This document shows positions 36,742-48,568 of a DNA stretch of 64,000 nucleotides, piece after piece. The DNA comes from Morchella semilibera (Eukaryota; Ascomycota; Pezizomycetes; Pezizales; Morchellaceae). Under the pieces are notes generated by a model. The model did not search any database. It was not told the DNA's origin and worked only from the letters and a program-made list of their open reading frames with translations. The stretch is taken from NCBI GenBank assembly GCA_009192285.1, contig WBVU01000015.1, forward strand, positions 62,001 through 126,000, written 5' to 3'. The position numbers and the translations under genes were made by a program. Each line of letters starts with the position of its first letter. The first letter of the stretch is position 1.

Positions 36742-38058
36742 TGCCTGGTGCCGGTTCTTTACGACCCTCTAATATCTTGTTTAATGCTGGTTCTTTTAAT
36801 GCTGGTTCTTGTATTTTATTTGCTTCATGGTCTGAGGTATATACGGTTTTATAGGTAGCCCCATGGCCAGGATGGTTTGCATTTGGCTGGAGCTTGGTAT
36901 TATCAATAGCTTTTCACTTTACTGTTTAATGGGAAGTTAGGATATTTGAAGAGTAATGACGTATTTAATGGGTATTATGATCGATAATAAGTTCTATGTG
37001 TGAATCTCCTATTATACTTTAACTATCAAGGGGTGATATTACATAGGTTTCAGAGTCAATTTTGCGAAATGGTAATACTTGAGTTCACGAGATGATGATA
37101 GTTTTTTAAGGAGTAATTACAAGCATATAGTGTGTGTACCTCCCACCCCATCTTGGTTATATACCTTCATGTCTACACCTATCACACTAGTATGATCACA
37201 GCATCAGTATGAGGTGCACTTCACGGGCAAAGTGTAATTCTAAATTACAACCTCATGCTCCCTCAAGGGCTCCCATCACGACCCATCACTCACACCGCCA
37301 AGACAAAGATCCTGCAATAGTAAGCTGTGATATATCATATCCGCACTCCAAAGGCCAATCGTGTACCTTAGATAGAGTAATTTACTTGGTCATCCTCCCA
37401 TTCCTCCTCCAGTCAGAGCTTTCACCAGATTGGGCATGGCCATCTCTTATCGCTGGACCCTGGGTGCGCCACTAGTAAAGGAATCTACAGGGTGCGCTTG
37501 CTTTCCTGCTTGCCCCGCAGACCTTAGACAGAGCTAGAGTAGAGTAGGTAGAGAGGTATTGATCGTGACACTGTCTAACTGTTGCTGAGCTACTGTGGTC
37601 TACAAGTACATGTAGTTACCCCTCTATACTCCACTACCTACCTACATCAAGTTGTTATTCTGCGCCTACTTCTCGATTCTCTCTTGTGTCATCCTCCTCC
37701 TCCTCCTCCTTCTTCTCGAGTCGTACATACGTGGTGTGGTGGATACAACAACCCTGCTGTTGCATTCGTCAGGTACCTACATCATACATACATCTACGTA
37801 TCTACCTTCCAGATCCTACTTACATACACACCTTCATTACGCGAGAGTGTAAGGAGAGCCTCACCGAAGCCAAAAGAAGAAACGAAGAACTAAGCTCTAC
37901 AGGACCCTTACATACACCTCGACCCCCAATCCTTGCCAACCAACCCTCACCACCAGCTCCCCCACACAGAGTTAACCCCACCCCACAGAAACTTTATCTA
38001 AAGCTTCACCCAGAGCCCACCACCACCACCACAACCACAACCACAACTCTCTCGTTAT
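36742..38058. other. 1.3 kb intergenic region and VAC14 leader
   Basis: MFS gene 3' flank with a tandem TTTAATGCTGGTTCT pair near 36780-36811, one TACATGTA at 37607, then a CT/CAC-rich stretch with a CCACCACCACCACAACC repeat just before the VAC14 ATG. Overlapping ORFs here (37582-38066) are low-complexity leader sequence, not genes. Confidence 0.55.
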
Positions 38059-41000
38059 ATGGATAACTCAATCCAACGCAGTCTCAACGACAAGCTCTAC
38101 GACCGTCGGAAGCTCGGCGCCCTCGAGTGAGTCCACATAGGAGAGAGAGAGAGAGAGAGGAGAGAAAGAGAGAGACGATCAGGAAGGGGTGGGACATAGT
38201 AATATGGCAGCTGACTGAGGCAAGACTAGAGAAGGTAGTTCGGGAGTGCGTCGCGCGTGAGGACCATGACCGTATCCGCCTCATCATCGACCAGCTCTGC
38301 CACGAGTTCGCGTACGCTGTTCACCAGCCACATGCGCGGAATGGAGGACTTATTGGGCTTGCTGCGGCGAGTATCGCGTTGGGACCTGTGAGTTGCTTCT
38401 GTGTTTGGTGCGGGCATGAGGGGTGTAGGGAAGGACTAACATAGGCTCTGTGGTGATCATTAGGAAGTCGCGAAATATCTAAGGGAGATCGTGCCCCCAG
38501 TGCTAGCATGTTTTGCGGATCAGGATGCAAGGGTGCGGTACTATGCTTGCGAGAGCATGTACAATATCGCAAAGGTCGCAAAGGGCGAGATCCTCCCGTT
38601 TTTCAACGATGTGTTCGACGCATTATCAAAAGTATGTCATAGTTAACTCCCCTCCGACTTTCTACAAACTAATACACTAACCCCCACTTAGCTAGCCGCG
38701 GACTCCGAGCTCTCAGTCAAGAACGGTGCAGAGCTACTAGACCGCCTCGTAAAAGATATCGTAGCAGAGTCAGCGCCCACCTACGTCTCCATTCTGCAGT
38801 CTCCAGAGCAGAGTATAATAGAAGACCATTCAGACTCGAATTCTCCTATTTACGCCTCGGAAGTGGCCTTCAAAACTGCATTCTCACTGCCACTGTTCAT
38901 CCCACTATTAACAGAGAGAATCCATGTTATCAACCCCTTCACCCGCATATTTTTGGTATCATGGATAACTCTTCTTGACTCAATCCCAGATCTAGAACTC
39001 GTGACCTACCTCCCGAACTTCCTCGGCGGTCTCTTCAAGTTTCTCTCTGACCCCAACCAAGACGTGCATGTCGCCACACAACAAGCACTTGAAGGATTCC
39101 TCTCCGAGATCAAGCGTATCGCGAGCGTAAAGCGGGGAATCGAGGAGTCCCGAAAATCACGGGCTAGGGAGCGGGCGCGCAGCGAAGACGGCAGTGTCAA
39201 CGATGGCACCGATGAAGGCATCAACCGCCACCTCTCGGAAAAACTCTCTCTCAGCGACACGGGAGATAATACCATAACGCCTGAGGACGAAAAGAGCGGT
39301 GCGGACGGTACTTGGATACCAGGACAAGATGTAGTCGTCGCGTACCAGAAAATTTTAGAGATTTTCATTCCATTCATCGACTCGTCAGGTGGGTTCTACT
39401 TTTTCTCTAACGGAGAAAGTACAAAAGCCAGCGACTTACCGGCAGAGATAGAGGAGGAGATCCAGCTTACTGCGCTGCGATGGGTCGATAACTTCTTCGA
39501 GATATGCCCAGATGACATGCTACCCTTCGTTCCACGATTACTCTCGCATGTTCTTCCGGCCATCGCACACGAGATTGAGGTTGTGCGCCAGGCGGCACTG
39601 AAGGTCAATAATAACCTACTAAATCTAATTATATCATTGGGCGAAGATAGTGTATCGCCGCCTATGTCGCGGCAGCCGACAAGAGAGAGTACAGGCATGG
39701 GGGAGAGGAGCGGGAGTGATAGGCGGGACTCTATGCCGAGACAGTCGCTGCCTAAGGAGTCGGACTCAATGGGGAGGCGCACGCCGTCAAGTATCCCACC
39801 TGCGCCGCCGACACCTATACCTCCGCCATCGCCTACCCCTCCAAAACAGGTGGACCTGGATTACTCGGCAACAGTTAATGCATTAACACTACAGTTCCTC
39901 AATGAGCATGAGCAGACAAGGGTTGTTGCCCTGGAATGGCTATTGATGCTGCACAAGAAAGCACCTCGTAAAGTTTGTCCTCATATCTAGCTGTACCAAA
40001 TAATGAAAATGTAGATACTAACGATGTTTATGTAGATGCTTGCTATAAACGACGGTACTTTCCCAGCACTCCTAAAAACCCTCAGTGATCCCTCAGAACA
40101 AGTTGTAACTCGTGACCTCCAACTTCTCTCCCAAATCAGTCACAACAGTGAGGATGACTACTTCACCTCCTTTATGGTATCTCTCCTCTCTCTCTTCTCC
40201 ACTGACCGACGGCTTCTCGAACAACGTGGGAACCTCATCATCCGACATTTATGTGTAAACCTAAATCCAGAGCGGATTTACCGCACACTTGCAGACATCC
40301 TCGAGAAGGATGAGGATGTAGAATTTGCCAGTATCATGGTGCAAAACCTGAATAATAACTTGATTACTGCACCTGAACTAGCGGATCTGAGGAAACGGCT
40401 GAGAAGCTTGGACACAAAGGACGGACAGACTTTCTTTGTGAGTTTGTTTAGAAGTTGGTGTCATAATGCCGTCGCGACGTTCTCGTTGTGTCTGTTGGCA
40501 CAAGCGTATGAGCAGGCATCGAACTTATTGCAGATCTTGTAAGTTTATCCCTTAAGATATAAGGGCAGCCACTAGCACTGAGGGACCGGGTGCTAACCTA
40601 TGCTCCAGCGCCGAGCTCGAAATTACTGTCAATCTCCTCATTCAAATCGACAAACTTGTGCAACTCCTCGAATCCCCTGTCTTTACATACCTTCGCCTAC
40701 AACTTCTCGAACCCGAAAAACATCCATATCTTTATAAATGTCTCTACGGCCTTTTAATGCTCCTGCCACAATCTTCTGCCTTTGCTGCCCTCAAGAATCG
40801 TCTCAATAGCGTTAGTGCAATCGGTTACCTTCACGTGGCGCCGCGTGCCGCGCCCCCAGAACGCGAAAGACCGGGGAGACTAAAGGGGAAGGTGGACGAT
40901 ATCAAGTGGGTCGAGCTACTAGAGAAGTTTAAAAGTGTCCAAGAAAAGGCGAGAAGACAGCAAATGTATCATGTTGGCGGCGGCGCGAACGGGGGAACGG

Positions 41001-41143
41001 CAACGCCGCAGGTCATGTCGCCGACAAGATCGGGGACACCAGCGGCGGCGGGGAAGAGTACCACAGGGACAGTGAGGCCTGGAGGGTCCGGATTAGGTCT
41101 CGGGGGAAGGTTGGCAGCAGGTAGGAGGGGAGTTAGGAAATAG
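38059..41143 (+). CDS. VAC14: VAC14, scaffold of the PtdIns(3,5)P2 kinase complex
   Basis: Exons 38059-38126, 38225-38387, 38464-38631, 38692-39972, 40036-40538 and 40609-41143 all keep frame, giving 905 aa. The N-terminus ([23 protein letters not shown]) and the HEAT-type helices ([60 protein letters not shown]) match Vac14. [39 protein letters not shown] and [34 protein letters not shown] are further hallmarks; the last lies in the C-terminal Vac14/Fig4-binding part. A Ser/Pro-rich linker follows the HEAT block at about residues 515-560. It works at the vacuole membrane, holding Fab1/PIKfyve kinase and Fig4 phosphatase together. The last 50 residues are Gly/Thr-rich and unordered. A GA-repeat lies inside intron 1. 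Confidence 0.95.
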
Positions 41144-41895
41144 TCTCTTCTTTGCCGTCGCTCGCAATGTCTCTTTATGTGGTTTATGCTCTGCTCTTTT
41201 TCCCCGCATCTTTCTGTGCAGTAGACTGTATTTGTGTACTGTAGCCATGTCTTTCCCTTTCATTGTCTCTTTATGTTTCCGAGAGAGAGCGATTACGGTG
41301 TTAGTAAATGCGTTGTTGGGCTCTAGCCTGTTTCTGCGAGTGGTTAAGTACATGTATCATATGTACTTTCCTTGTATTTCTCTCTTTAATCTTTTTTCAT
41401 ATCTCATGTTGCCATCTTTCTTCAGTTCTCCTCGATTGGCGTTTGTTTGTTTGGTTTCAGCATATGAGCATGTGAGCATGTGAGCGATGAGTGTAAGGAA
41501 TATAATCTGAGATTGGGTCCTCAATTTGTGAACGAGGAGAGAGTGTGGTTGGGATGATTTTGGTTGTAGCGATTGTGCTGCCTAACGCGGTTGGGGTTGG
41601 TTGGCGTTAGGTGCGGTTGGGACCAGTGTGCAGCAGCAGCAGCATCTTGCAGCATGGGATATCACTCGTGCGTCATGGCGGCTCACTCGAATACACGCCA
41701 TGAACCTTTGTGGACCTGTCTTACTATCCCTTGCACAGATGAAAACTACCAGACCGCGACCCTCTATCAGCGAATATTAACCTAGTGCGGTAAACATTTC
41801 GAGATTTTTGTTTGGTTCACCGTAACAAGCAATATAATTCCTCTACTAAGCTGTACACGGTCCAGGTCGCGAATTTGACAACTTTCATTAGCCCT

Positions 41896-42081
41896 TATCG
41901 CCTGGCAGGCCGAAACATGCTCAGAATCTGGTGCACTGCATAATAAACCCGGCTCTTGACTTTCTATATAAGGTAATGATATAATTAAGACATCAGAAAC
42001 TCCCCTAAGCGGTGTTTGGCGAAAAGTTGCCAAGGCTGTAGTGCACCAGATTCTGAGCATGTCTCGGCCTACCAGGCGATA
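41896..42081. mobile_element. 186-bp MITE with about 44-bp TIRs
   Basis: The left arm, starting TATCGCCTGGCAGGCCGA and continuing through ATGCTCAGAATCTGGTGCACT, is the reverse complement of the right arm ending TACCAGGCGATA, with four mismatches in about 44 bp. The ends start and finish with TA. The interior is AT-rich and non-coding. No second copy lies in the window. Confidence 0.75.
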
Positions 42082-42685
42082 CCAATAGTTGGCTTGGCAT
42101 AGTAATGGTATAATAGATGTTCTCTATTACAGTCGGGATGTATTTTCCCAGGCACGTTACACAGTGACTCCAAAAAAACTAGATATCTGCAGCGAGGGCT
42201 ACCTAGGGTGAAGTGGAAGTGTGATAGAGGATACAGATAATCATCAAAGGATTACTTACGCAACACACGCCGCCACTGTCAGCACCCATTTCCCTCCACA
42301 GACATTTCTATCTTTCCATCAATCGCTACATAGAGAGTCTCTGGACAGAGATCGAGCCTTTGTGATATTGCTTGAATCTAGTACGAGTGTGCTAGGCTGG
42401 TTGCTTTTTATCAGCCTCCTGATCAAGACCTTTGTCGAGTGACAGCTTAGCATTGTTTATACACCGATTGTAGTTATTGTGGAGGCAGCAGTGGTATCCA
42501 GGCTGCCGTGTTGACGATCAAAGCTTATGATCATCGTATCTTTGCCCCGCTCCTCCCTGGGTGTCTCTCAAACTTAAGCACTTCTATTCAGGTGCACTTT
42601 TATGATCATTGTCCAACCAGATTGGGGTACTGGAGATGTCGTTTAAAGGCCTAGGGGGTGGGGGTGTTTGATGATTCTCGTCCAA

Positions 42686-42822
42686 GTACTCGAGGCAAGT
42701 AAAAGGTACCGGACAATAAGGGTCCACCAATGGGTGCGAGTACTAGGCGAGAACTGCCGCAAAAAAAAGTCTAGAGACAAAACTTGCATTGTCCGTTACT
42801 ATTTACCTGTCCCGAGTACGAA
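42686..42822. mobile_element. MITE-like inverted repeat, family B copy 2
   Basis: The left arm GTACTCGAGGCAAGTAAAAG and the right arm CTATTTACCTGTCCCGAGTA are complementary over about 32 bp including GGACAAT / ATTGTCC, with several mismatches. The core ACTCGGGACAGGTAA matches the element at 631-755. Confidence 0.6.
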
Positions 42823-43631
42823 ATAATCAACGTGTCGCTACCTTATCCACTGACTTTGGGGTGGCTTATTATTGATTTTGGTTACGGATCGATATGTGGT
42901 GGCGGGTCCACCTTTAAATTTCGCCTCGCGGCTACATATGTCTAAGACAGAAGAAGCAAAAGCACACAGCCTAGCTTCCCCGCTCTTTCACAAACTTATG
43001 TATATGTAGTTCAATTAAGTCATAAGTGATCACTCGCGCGTCGAACTATTGGTGCGCTTTATTGAATTAGGCTTATATTAATCTTGAATAGTGGAGAAAA
43101 AAGAGGTAATACATGTAGCTATAGAGGATTTGCGACGTGTTCTTCTGGGTTAATTACAATGAATGGTCATTTAAAAATGGTTAGGGTTTACGAACAGTGG
43201 GGCTCTTCCCCATGTGGGATACGTGTATAGCCAAGATAGATCCGCCGCCAGATTAGATGAAATTTACCACCCATTTTGAGCTGCACTCCCAAACAACTCG
43301 ACTCGTCGAAGACACCTCACATGGACGGGACAGCCAGCCAAGCAGAGACAAATGTTTACTAGTTAATTCTAAATATTTCCCGTCAAGTTCCCTGCTCGGC
43401 GAGCCTTTAATTGGGGCCTCCTCCACAAGGCTTATAGCTTACTGAGTATCTTTTCAAATTTATGAGGAGCTGTTAGTCGTACCCTCAGGAGTGTGTCTAC
43501 AGTCTTTCGCACTTACCCAGTCGACGAATGTCATCTGCAGCACAATCCAATGGGCCAACACGCAGCCCTCTAAGGCGTACAGAGCTGCGATGTAGGTACG
43601 TAACTATTTCAATTACCGCAGATACTCGAAA

Positions 43632-43713
43632 AATTCGCTAGCGTCGTTTGCACCAAAAGGTACTCGAGGTGCTGTTTTTTTGGTGTGCCAAAGGGCAACA
43701 ACGCTAGCGAATT
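43632..43713. repeat. Inverted repeat, about 20-bp arms
   Basis: AATTCGCTAGCGTCGTTTGC at the left and GCAACAACGCTAGCGAATT at the right are complementary with one or two differences. Between them is a second small inverted pair (CACCAAAA / TTTTGGTG). Non-coding. Confidence 0.5.
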
Positions 43714-43849
43714 AATCATATATCGCCTTGGTTTTGCAGACGATCGAACAAGGCCCGGCCCTAATCTCTGGATTGGCGAGCTGGGAGTTTCTGGTATTCT
43801 AATCTCATAGGTAGGTTGCGCCCTATATTGCCACGTGCATAACTTAGAC

Positions 43850-44021
43850 GCCTTCCCCCTCCACCGGAACACCCCCTCAGCTGGAAAACTAAACCCAAGT
43901 AGAGAAATATCGTCGTTGTAAGTTGTAACCAGCCTCTTTAGCTCGAGCCGGCTTTACTAACCAAATATCAACTAATTAATATCTGTTCCAGTGAGGGGGT
44001 TGTTCCAGTGGAGGGGGAAGC
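43850..44021. mobile_element. 172-bp MITE-like element with about 35-bp TIRs
   Basis: The left arm GCCTTCCCCCTCCACCGGAA and onward (CACCCCCTCAGCTGG) pairs with the right arm CCAGTGAGGGGGTTGTTCCA and onward (GTGGAGGGGGAAGC), with about four mismatches. The arms are GC-rich and the interior AT-rich. Confidence 0.6.
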
Positions 44022-44712
44022 TGTCTGTTGGCAGACAAGATCTACACCGTTCAGCCAATTTTTAGGCAGATAATCCCGGCCGGAGATAGCCAGCCCTTCG
44101 AGTTTTTGGATGGAGTGCTCAGATATCGATTCTGGCAGCAAATATATCTACGTATACGTACATATGTGTGCTGCCGATGATCGTAAACAACGCGCAGTAA
44201 GACTGTGCGCGTGATATATATGTAGAGGATTGTTTATGATATAACTTCTGCGAGGGGTAATTGGTACGTCCCAACTGGTGCAATTCATCTGAGCTCTGCT
44301 AGTGGAAGCGAGGTCCGACAGGTTGGGGAACAAGGCTTAAGATCCAACTAATAAGAGGTGCAGGGCTTTCGCCCAAAGCTCGATGGGGTTTTACGTCTGT
44401 AGTAGATATTGATGTTTCAGCTGCGCACCCTGTATGTGGCCATTCCCCCCCATGACACATCGAATATGCAGAACATTCAAATTCGAAATAATATGTGTAG
44501 TATCTATCCTATAATTCAAAGATATCCCACTCTTGAACATAAATCAAACAACTCTCACCACCAATTGGCATAGCGAGCAAAACATACTAAATTCCACACA
44601 AAGTATATATCCTGCGGCTGGAAGAGATCATTATCATTTTATAGGTAATATTCATAGCCTTCCTTATGATTCAGCTTAATATCTGATAATAAGGTAGTTC
44701 AGCGTTCACATC

Positions 44713-46697
44713 ATGTCTCAAACTCCAAATACTGCCGCTCCGAATACTGAACATCCGCCACAAGCAACCCCCTCGAGTGAGCCCAGCAATAAGGGGCCAG
44801 ATACCAGAGCCCGCGTGCTTGGACCTCAGGGTCCTGGGTCTCCTCCACTACTTCGGAATACACATAGTTCGGCGGAACTGGATATCAATATGTCCTCCAC
44901 AGAACCACAAAACAATGAACCTACGAAAATACCTGCTAAAGCTAGGCTCGAGAGCTCGGGGACAACCACATCACCAGCCCCCAAACCCACGACTGGGGCC
45001 TTGGAGATGACCCCGGCATATAGGGTCACTAGCGTCTGTGAGATGACCCCGGCATATAGGATCACTAGCGCCTGGGGTCCCCTTAATAAACTTACTGGTT
45101 TTCGGGGGGGGAGTGCCTCGAAAATTCCAGAATGTATTCTAGTACAGCTAGTACAAGCAGCTCTTAAAGAAGACGATATACAGTTTAAAGAGCTTGTGGA
45201 AAAATGGAAATCGGCATTGGAAACCGCAGCAGAGGAAGGCAACAAAAGAGTAGTGGAGTTATTATTGAGTATCATGATCAAGGGGAAAGTCACTACCAAC
45301 AATGAAGACCCGAATGCTATTCCCAACAGAGTCTCGGACGCCGCTGAGGGGGAACCCTAGATGCCACTGACGCTGCTGACAAAAAGACCCCGGATGTCAA
45401 TGTGGCCCCGTGCGCTATTGACAATAGGGTGTTGGATGCCAATGAGGTCTCGGATCTTTTGAGAAAAGCTACTTCTGAAGTTTTTGATAAGTTTGCCAGC
45501 AGTGAACCTCCAATGATGGCCGCTGTGGGGTTGCTGCTGAAGGGGATCACCAACGCCGAACTGTTGCCAGAAGAAAAGGATAGGAATCCCCTACAGCTGG
45601 CAGCTGGAAGAGGATATGCTTCTACAGTGAAAATATTACTGAAATATTTCGATCTCAATGAACCCCTATCAATATATCAACCTGGAGGAAGAACAGCACT
45701 GCAGGCGGCAGCTGAAGGTGGATATCAAGATGTGGTAGGGTTTCTACTGTCCAGGGGCGCGGATATCAACGCCCCGCCGGCACAAATTAACGGAAGAACA
45801 GCCCTGCAGGCGGCGGCTGAAGGTGGATATCAAGATGTGGTAGAGCTTCTACTGTCCAGGGGCGCGGATATCAACGCCCCGCCGGCACAAATTAACGGAA
45901 GAACAGCCCTACAGGCGGCGGCTGAAGGTGGATATTGGGGTGTGGTGGATCATCTGTTGATCAAGGGCGCAAATGTCAACGCGGGGCCAGCGGAAAACGG
46001 GGGGAGAACAGCACTGCAAGCGGCAGCTGAAAGGGGGCATACACTGATAGTGGAATCGCTACTGCGTTACAAAGCCGACATAAACGCCAAACCAGCAAGG
46101 TTACATGGGAAGAGCGCACTTGAAGCAGCCGCGAACCACGCCTCTATATTAGAACGTTTCAGGAATCTCACAACTTATGATTATAGCTTACATTCAATGT
46201 GTCTCCATGAGCCAGTTGACAAGCCAGTTGACAAGCGTTTTCTTAATCTTATAGGAAGCATCAACTCAGAAGATAGCGCAGGGCAAACTCCACTACATAT
46301 TGCTACGGCTAGACCATTTAAGAATGCTGTCGAATGGTTACTAAAAAATGGAGCAAGCACCAACCTGACTGATTTAGATGATCGAAGTCCGTTAGAGTCA
46401 ACTATTTATAGTCTGTCTAAAGTCCGCAAATTGGTAAACGGGTCTTCAAAAACAGTGCCACCCGATACCGAAAATGAAGTCGAAATTTTTCTAGAAATCA
46501 TACAGCTCCTTCTAAAGTACGGTGCTACTCCTCGCGCTCACACCACTGATCATGATCGGTCCCTCGATTGGCGCAAAATATTCCCCCGTGAAAGTGACAA
46601 GAGCGGCAAAATCCTTGAGTTAAAAGAAACACATGATCTCGATCATACTGCCAATAAGTGGGGTTCCTGTCCTTGCTCCCTCTCGTGGGAAAGCTAA
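44713..46697 (+). pseudogene. Ankyrin-repeat protein gene interrupted by a one-base frameshift
   Basis: Two adjoining frames read as one protein: 44713-45360 and 45348-46697. The shift lies at a run of five Gs (45348-45352); one base more would join SDAAEG to GTLDATDAADKK, and the text on both sides shares the motif NAIPNRVSDA / CAIDNRVLDA. No intron that restores frame was found. The N-terminal 180 residues are Pro/Ser/Thr-rich with a tandem EMTPAYR pair. Ankyrin repeats then run from about NPLQLAAGRGYASTVKILLK. They include two almost identical 105-bp units (45687-45791 and 45792-45896, about four differences), a third close unit, and more diverged repeats to about 46360. The function is probably protein binding, as in fungal STAND or Ank-CorA proteins. 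It could be a sequencing error in a homopolymer rather than a true break. A CorA-like module follows. Confidence 0.7.
45687..46004 (+). repeat. Near-identical 105-bp ankyrin-coding tandem repeats
   Basis: Units start at 45687, 45792 and 45897, each beginning GGAAGAACAGC and encoding GRTALQAAAEGGY. The first two differ at about four of 105 positions, including silent ones, and the third diverges in its second half. Such high DNA identity implies recent duplication or conversion. Confidence 0.85.
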
Positions 46698-47145
46698 CTT
46701 TATAAAGGGATCCGGAGCATCCTCGCCCTATGAAAAATGAACTCACGTACTACCCCTTCACCTATATTTAGTTTATCATTAAGGAACTAAATCTGTTTGC
46801 GAAGCTATACGGCTTTTGACTCCACAGCTCTTGAGATGAGATTTATAGAAAATTGGTTGTCTAGGAGTCCTAGTCGATCTCTCTAGTAAGACCTTGACCA
46901 CTTGACCCTACTCCCCCTCTCATATTGTACTAGCTCCAAAGAAGTCTCGAGCTATCAGTACCTCCTGAGCTATCAGAACCTCCTAAGACTAGAAAGTTGG
47001 GGACAAAGCTAGTCTGGTTGCCATATGTCCCAAATAGACCCGACGGGTGGAATACCGATTCACCAAGGCTAGCAAGCGTACACTTGGAACCGCGTATGTA
47101 TAATTCCCTGGGTATTATTAAACCCGCATTTCTAGTAGCTTACAG
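46698..47145. other. 450 bp between ankyrin ORF and CorA-like exons
   Basis: All frames carry several stops and no splice model joined the two coding blocks. It contains a duplicated GAGCTATCAG phrase (46951-46993). It is either a true intergenic spacer or a decayed middle part of a single gene. Confidence 0.45.
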
Positions 47146-48568
47146 AACTATATGAAGTCGTGATTAAATACTCTATACGGTATGAATTCTTTACCAAAGC
47201 TGAGAAATCTGATGTCGACGGAGGGAAACCCGCTACCAATGCAAAATCAACTAGCCTTAAACCTTGGCTTAGCCACATTTCCAAAACCGAGGACCCAGTC
47301 GACGGAGGGAAACATAAAAAGACAACTGGCCTCAAACTCGGGCGTCGGCTTGGCCACATTTCATGGACCATGTTAGCCCGGCAAGACAAAAGGTTAGCCC
47401 GGCAAAACAAAAGCGAGGAACACTCCCCCAGCGGGTCCGGTAGGGGCGGGTCCCAGATACAGGTGAAAACCATGAGGTACCGAAGCACCCTAAGCCATCA
47501 CTGGATTCCTCAACATTCGTTTGAATGCTTTACCTTCTTCTTTCATAAATTGGATGGGATGTGGAGTGATCTCCTTACTGAATCGCGAAATCACCTGGAT
47601 CAAGACGTAAGTATCCATCTCACTATAACTCAGTTTGGGTGCGCGCTCTAACGACGTGTTTCATGGGTTTTAGCATAACGAACTCCTGGATGGAAAATAT
47701 GGCCTAGAGGAGGCCTCAGAGACTGCATCTTACCTGGAACACCTTTTTGATGATGCGCGGATTTGGAGTCAATTTCGGGCCCAATTAACAACGCATGTAC
47801 AGATATGCCACAATACGTTAAACAAGTATAAGGATGATGGATTTTTCTTAAGAGAAATTGAGTGCAGCACTAAGAACTTCAATAAGGAGAAATTCAATGA
47901 AGAGGTAGAATCTTTATCGCAGGAGATCTCGAAGTTTGAATCGAGATTTAAGGGTGAGATCAAATCATTAGAAACAAAGACGCAAGAGCTCGTTGACTTC
48001 GTAAGTTTCTCTATCGACGTCACTTGCTAGCTAGGCTAACAATCGTCCAGAAACTGAATCTGCTTCAAGCCTACGAGTCTCAGAGATCAAACGTAACAGC
48101 TGTCAGCATGAAGCGACTTACCTGGATTACAGTAAGCCCTGATCTGTATTATACTATGGGACTGAACCGAGTTGACTCTTTCCAAGTTTATATTTCTTCC
48201 GTCTATGTTTGTTGCAGTATGTACTCGATATCTACATTACTCCTACAAAGTCCCCTTGTCTAACTATTAACAAAAATAGAGTTTATTTGGCATGAACATC
48301 GATATACTTTCCGCAAACCCTAATTGGACCTGGTATCCTATCATTTGCGCCCCTTTCTTGGTCCTGTTACTCTTTGTCTGGATTATCAGCAAGTATATTG
48401 ATGTATCACAACACACCCCCCATGATTTGGTTATATATACTGACTGTGGACGGAATTAAGGTAAGCATACAAAAAAGAAGGATTAGAAAGAGTAGGGAGA
48501 AACAGCGTGGGGATCTTGAAGCCCGTTCACTGAAAATCTTTCAACAAAAGGAGGTCGGAACTTCTTGA
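47146..48568 (+). CDS. CorA-like Mg2+ transporter-type membrane protein (5' end unresolved)
   Basis: Exons about 47146-47606, 47674-48000, 48051-48131, 48187-48216, 48280-48392 and 48478-48568 all keep frame. Removing the introns gives TWIT-FIFLPSMFVA-SLFGMNIDIL: a helix ending in the GMN signature of CorA family channels, built through a 30-nt micro-exon. A second membrane helix (WYPIICAPFLVLLLFVWIIS) and a basic tail (KRIRKSREKQRG) follow. Before the membrane part is the long coiled helix typical of CorA (EVESLSQEISKFESRFKGEIKSLETKTQELVDF). The usual fungal N-terminal cytosolic part is not recognisable and the first exon has no good ATG near its start. It may therefore depend on upstream exons, possibly the ankyrin gene, since ankyrin-CorA fusions are common in fungi. 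Ion transport is plausible; many fungal relatives are uncharacterised. Confidence 0.7.
48187..48216 (+). other. 30-nt micro-exon of the CorA-like gene
   Basis: Bounded by a CCAAG acceptor and a GTATGT donor, it encodes FIFLPSMFVA. Without it the predicted membrane helix before the GMN motif would be missing; with it the helix matches CorA-like proteins. Confidence 0.75.

Larger units (their letters stand above)
41144..44712. other. 3.6 kb MITE-rich intergenic region
   Basis: No gene seen. It carries four inverted-repeat elements (41896-42081, 42686-42822, 43632-43713 and 43850-44021) and TACATGTA at 41349 and 43110. The AT-rich 250 bp before 44713 probably include the promoter of the ankyrin gene. 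Confidence 0.6.

Noticed and set aside
37582-38066. Overlapping ORFs of 103-126 aa before VAC14
   Set aside because: CT/CAC-rich leader sequence translated as Ser/Thr/Leu repeats; not protein-like.
45289-45360. Possible 72-nt intron to rescue the ankyrin frame
   Set aside because: The donor GTCACT is weak and the join leaves the wrong phase, leading to an early stop.
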